From BOG-908 sp963751795 (GTDB lineage Bacteria; Pseudomonadota; Alphaproteobacteria; Acetobacterales; Acetobacteraceae), in NCBI GenBank assembly GCA_963751795.1, contig CAVVVI010000004.1:1054001-1118000 (forward strand): DNA of 64,000 nt, in the 5' to 3' direction. Of the stretch, positions 61,493 to 64,000 are shown one piece after another. Made by a program: the position numbers and the translations under genes. The notes under the pieces were generated by a model. It searched no databases. It had not been told where the DNA came from and worked only from the letters and a program-made list of their open reading frames with translations. Each line of letters starts with the position of its first letter. Within the stretch, counting starts at the first letter, position 1.

Positions 61493-61514
61493 GCACGCCC
61501 GGGGGCACGCCCTG

Positions 61515-62369
61515 ATGGATCAGGTGAGCGATCGCTTGGGCGGGGTGCAGCCTGGCCGCGTGCATCCCACCGCCATCATCGCCGCGGGCGCGCAGATCGC
61601 CGCCGATGCGGAAATCGGCCCCTGGTGCACGATCGGCGCCGGCGCGGTGATCGAGGCGGGCGCCCGGCTGATCAGCCACGTGGTGGTGGACGGCGATACG
61701 GTGATCGGCGCCGGCGCGGTGCTCTACCCTTTCTGTACGGTCGGTCTGCCGCCGCAGGATCTGAAATATCGCGGCGAGCCGACGCAGACGGTAATCGGGC
61801 CGCGCACCCAGATTCGCGAGCACTGCACGATCCACCGCGGCACCGTCACCGGCAGCGGCATCACGCGAGTCGGCGCCGATTGCCTGCTGATGGCCGTGGT
61901 GCACGTGGCGCATGATTGCGTGCTGGGCGACGGCGTGATCGTGGCCAATAACGTGGTGATGGGCGGCCATGTCACCATCGGCGACGGCTCGGTAATCGGC
62001 GGTGCGACCGCCCTGCACCAGTTCGTGCGCATCGGCCGGGCCGCCATGGTGGGCGGCGCCTCGGGCGTGGAGGCCGACGTGATTCCGTTCGGCACCGTGC
62101 TGGGCAACCGCGCCCGGCTGACCGGGCTGAACGTGGTGGGGCTGAAGCGCCGCGGCGTGGACCGCGCCGGGCTGCACCGGCTGCGCGCTGCGTTCCGGTT
62201 GCTGTTTGCGGCCGGCGACGATAGCGGCGCGGTGTTTGCCGAGCGCCTGGCCGAAGCGCGCGGGATGGCGGGCGATCCGCTGGTGGCCGAAATGCTGGCC
62301 TTCATCGATGTGCCGAGCAAGCGCGGCTTGGTGCGCAACAATGCCCGGCTGGATGACGAGCCGGGCTGA
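61515..62369 (+). CDS. lpxA: UDP-N-acetylglucosamine O-acyltransferase LpxA
   Basis: Protein of 284 aa, first step of lipid A synthesis. Hexapeptide beta helix (VHPTAIIAAGAQIAADAEIGPWCTIGAG). The catalytic His segment is LLMAVVHVAHDCVLGDGVIVANNVVMGGHV. GLNVVGLKRRGVDRAGLHRLRAAFRLLF is the C-terminal helical domain typical of LpxA. ATG 61515 is 22 bases after fabZ. A terminator-like hairpin follows the stop. Confidence 0.97.
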   Translation: MDQVSDRLGGVQPGRVHPTAIIAAGAQIAADAEIGPWCTIGAGAVIEAGARLISHVVVDGDTVIGAGAVLYPFCTVGLPPQDLKYRGEPTQTVIGPRTQIREHCTIHRGTVTGSGITRVGADCLLMAVVHVAHDCVLGDGVIVANNVVMGGHVTIGDGSVIGGATALHQFVRIGRAAMVGGASGVEADVIPFGTVLGNRARLTGLNVVGLKRRGVDRAGLHRLRAAFRLLFAAGDDSGAVFAERLAEARGMAGDPLVAEMLAFIDVPSKRGLVRNNARLDDEPG

Positions 62370-62377
62370 TGCCGGGT

Positions 62378-62400
62378 GCGGGCCGCGATGGCCCGCCTTT
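62378..62400 (+). terminator. Terminator-like hairpin after lpxA
   Basis: GCGGGCC (62378-62384), loop GCGAT, GGCCCGC (62390-62396), then CTTT. A perfect seven-bp GC stem with a short T-run, nine bases after the lpxA stop and just before the end of a convergent small gene. Likely ends the rpsB-to-lpxA side of the cluster. Confidence 0.7.
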
Positions 62401-62402
62401 GA

Positions 62403-62609
62403 TCAGTGAACGACCGGACGTGTCGGTCCGGCCTGCAGCTCCTCGCCGGCTTCGTCCATGCCGCTTTCGCTGGCCGCCATCTCCAGCGCGTCCTCGATGG
62501 CCGACAGGGTGCGGATCAGCTTCAGCGACGCGGCTTCGGCGGCCAGCAGCTTGAGGCACTGCAGGATGCCGGTCGCACTTGGCGCCAAGGCCAACTCGTT
62601 CTCGAACAT
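62403..62609 (-). CDS. Small helical hypothetical protein, 68 aa
   Basis: Protein MFENELALAPSATGILQCLKLLAAEAASLKLIRTLSAIEDALEMAASESGMDE..., mostly helical and slightly acidic. I place the start at ATG 62609 because GAAGGAAA lies about eight bases upstream; an in-frame ATG at 62627 is the alternative. It lies antisense in the middle of the lipid A cluster, between lpxA and lpxI. No family recognised. Confidence 0.5.
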   Translation of the reverse strand: MFENELALAPSATGILQCLKLLAAEAASLKLIRTLSAIEDALEMAASESGMDEAGEELQAGPTRPVVH

Positions 62610-62794
62610 GAAGCTGGTTTCCTTCATCGCACGTATCGGCCCTGATCTAATGAGGAGAATGGTATGTGGAGCCTTTCGGTTGCGCAATAGAAAAGTCTGT
62701 AATTTTGGATCGGTGTCGCAAAAAATGTGCTTGCGTGTGACGCAGGCCGCGGTTTGCCTGTCTGCCCGCCCTGCCCACGCGCTGGGCTGCTCGC

Positions 62795-63619
62795 GTGGCT
62801 GAAGGTACGCTCGGCATCCTGGCAGGCAGCGGGCCGTTGCCCGGCCAGGTTGCCGCCGCCGCCCAGCGCGCGGGCCGCGCCGTATTTATCGTTGCGTTCG
62901 AGGATTTCGCCGAGGCCGCCGTCATTGCCCCCTACCCGCATGCAACCGTGCGGTTGGGTGCGGCAGGGCGCATGCTGGCGCTGTTGCGGGCGCAGGGCTG
63001 CCGCGATCTCGTGCTGATCGGGCCGGTCCGCCGTCCCTCGCTGCTGGATCTGCGCCCCGACGCCGAAGGCGCCCGCATCCTCGCACGGATCGGCCGCAGC
63101 GCGTTCGCCGGCGATGACGGGCTGCTCGCCGCCGTGGTGCGCGTGCTGGCCGAAGAGGGTTTCCGGGTGATCGGCGCGCACGAGGTGCTGACCACGGCGC
63201 TGGGTGGCGCCGGCCAGGCCGGGCACGCGGCGGCCGATGCGCAGGCCTGGGCTGATATCCGCCGCGGGATCGCGGTGGTCCAAGCACTGGGCAGCGCCGA
63301 TGTGGGCCAGGCCTGTGTGGTGCAGGCAGGCTGCGTGCTGGCCGTCGAAGCCATCGAGGGCACCGACCGGATGATCGAGCGCGCCGCCGGGCTGCGCCGG
63401 CCGGGCCCGGGCGGGGTGTTGGTCAAACTGGTCAAGCCCGGGCAGGACCGGCGCGCGGACCTGCCCACAATCGGCCCGCGCACCATTGCCGCAGCCGCCG
63501 CGGCAGGGTTGCGCGGCGTCGCCTACGAGGCGGGCGGCACGCTGGTCACCGATATGGCGGCCTGCGTTTCGGCCGCCGACGCCGCGGGGCTGTTCCTCAT
63601 CGGCGTCGCGCCGGACTGA
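62795..63619 (+). CDS. lpxI: UDP-2,3-diacylglucosamine pyrophosphatase LpxI
   Basis: Protein of 274 aa from GTG 62795. The N-terminal domain starts MAEGTLGILAGSGPLPGQVAAAAQRAGRAVFIVAFE, with LVLIGPVRRPSLLDLRPD. The C-terminal catalytic domain has CVVQAGCVLAVEAIEGTDRMIERA, then VLVKLVKPGQDRRADLPTIGPRTI and YEAGGTLVTDM. LpxI hydrolyses UDP-2,3-diacylglucosamine to lipid X in alphaproteobacteria that lack LpxH. It has its own upstream gap of about 185 bases with the small antisense gene, so probably its own promoter. lpxB is not seen before the window ends. Confidence 0.95.
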   Translation: MAEGTLGILAGSGPLPGQVAAAAQRAGRAVFIVAFEDFAEAAVIAPYPHATVRLGAAGRMLALLRAQGCRDLVLIGPVRRPSLLDLRPDAEGARILARIGRSAFAGDDGLLAAVVRVLAEEGFRVIGAHEVLTTALGGAGQAGHAAADAQAWADIRRGIAVVQALGSADVGQACVVQAGCVLAVEAIEGTDRMIERAAGLRRPGPGGVLVKLVKPGQDRRADLPTIGPRTIAAAAAAGLRGVAYEAGGTLVTDMAACVSAADAAGLFLIGVAPD

Positions 63620-63667
63620 CGCGCGCCCGCGTTCGGGTCTAAACCTCAGCTTTTCAGGGAATCAGCA

Positions 63668-64000
63668 ATGCCAGTCACCATGCACGAAACCTCGGTCCTG
63701 ATGTTCATCCAGGGCATGCGCAACCTCGCCGTCATCCTGGAAAAGGGTCGTGCCTCGGCCGAGGCGCGCGGCTTTGCACCCGAGATCCTGATCGAATCTC
63801 GGCTGGCGCCCGACATGCACAAGCTGTCGCGCCAAGTGCAGATCGCCTCCGACATGGTGAAGAACGGCGCGGCGCGGCTGGCCGGCATGGAGCCGCCGAA
63901 ATTCGAGGATACGGAAAGCACGTTCGAGGAGCTGCAGGCGCGCGTCGCCAAGACGATCGCCTTTCTGGAAACAGTCACCGAAGCGCAGCTGGAAGGCAGC
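63668..64000 (+). CDS. DUF1993 family protein, N-terminal part
   Basis: 111 codons to the window edge without a stop. MPVTMHETSVLMFIQGMRNLAVILEKGRASAEARGF, then LIESRLAPDMHKLSRQVQIASDMVKNGAARLAG and FEDTESTFEELQARVAKTIAFL. This is the DUF1993 pattern, related to DinB-like four-helix bundles, with HETSVxxFxxxLxNLxxxL and RLxPDMxxLxxQVQIA. Function unknown. An AGGGAATC site precedes the ATG. Confidence 0.85.
   Translation, partial: MPVTMHETSVLMFIQGMRNLAVILEKGRASAEARGFAPEILIESRLAPDMHKLSRQVQIASDMVKNGAARLAGMEPPKFEDTESTFEELQARVAKTIAFLETVTEAQLEGS

Overview
The window is GC-rich chromosomal DNA, most likely from an alphaproteobacterium of the acetic acid bacteria group (Acetobacteraceae, Rhodospirillales). 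The evidence is a periplasmic PQQ alcohol dehydrogenase / cytochrome c / aldehyde dehydrogenase set, a giant filamentous-haemagglutinin-type exoprotein, LpxI instead of LpxH, a class II DAHP synthase, and the alphaproteobacterial order rpsB-tsf-pyrH-frr-uppS-cdsA-dxr-rseP-bamA-skp-lpxD-fabZ-lpxA-lpxI. The genus cannot be set from the window alone.

Layout. 1-4.1 kb: end of a CocE/NonD-type hydrolase, a HAD phosphatase, then on the minus strand rplU-rpmA-obgE and a class II DAHP synthase. 4.2-17.0 kb: one huge minus-strand filamentous haemagglutinin gene of about 4,256 codons, broken by at least ten frameshifts. 17.2-19.4 kb: a CgeB-like glycosyltransferase and an O-antigen-ligase-like protein. 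19.4-25.2 kb (minus): M61 aminopeptidase, DUF1289, PQQ alcohol dehydrogenase with a lanthanide-type active-site signature, cytochrome c and aldehyde dehydrogenase; the last three form an alcohol-to-acid oxidation module. 25.3-34.3 kb: PLP decarboxylase, two polytopic GT-C-like membrane proteins, tRNA-Tyr, rlmB, a frameshifted htrA, an SDR and tRNA-Thr(UGU).

34.3-48.86 kb: a 14.5-kb integrative element in tRNA-Thr, bounded by a perfect 48-bp direct repeat. A tyrosine integrase lies at the right end. Next come an AlpA-like HTH, a Toprim primase and a P4-type primase-helicase with an inverted-repeat iteron structure just downstream (candidate origin). A run of translationally coupled phage tail genes follows: a tail assembly chaperone with a -1 programmed frameshift site, a tape measure with tail-lysozyme domain, and a Mu gpP-like hub. 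No terminase, portal or capsid gene is visible. The left end carries cargo, including an AT-rich plus-strand group: an XRE regulator, a stand-alone Cas2-like protein and an unassigned partner with faint GvpU-like features. This pair is my best candidate for an undescribed system.

48.9-64 kb: ribosomal protein and translation factor genes, isoprenoid and phospholipid synthesis (uppS, cdsA, dxr), envelope proteolysis (rseP), outer membrane assembly (bamA, skp) and lipid A synthesis (lpxD, fabZ, lpxA, lpxI), ending in a truncated DUF1993 gene. cdsA, htrA and the haemagglutinin gene are all frame-broken. Since cdsA is normally essential, at least some of these breaks are probably sequence errors.
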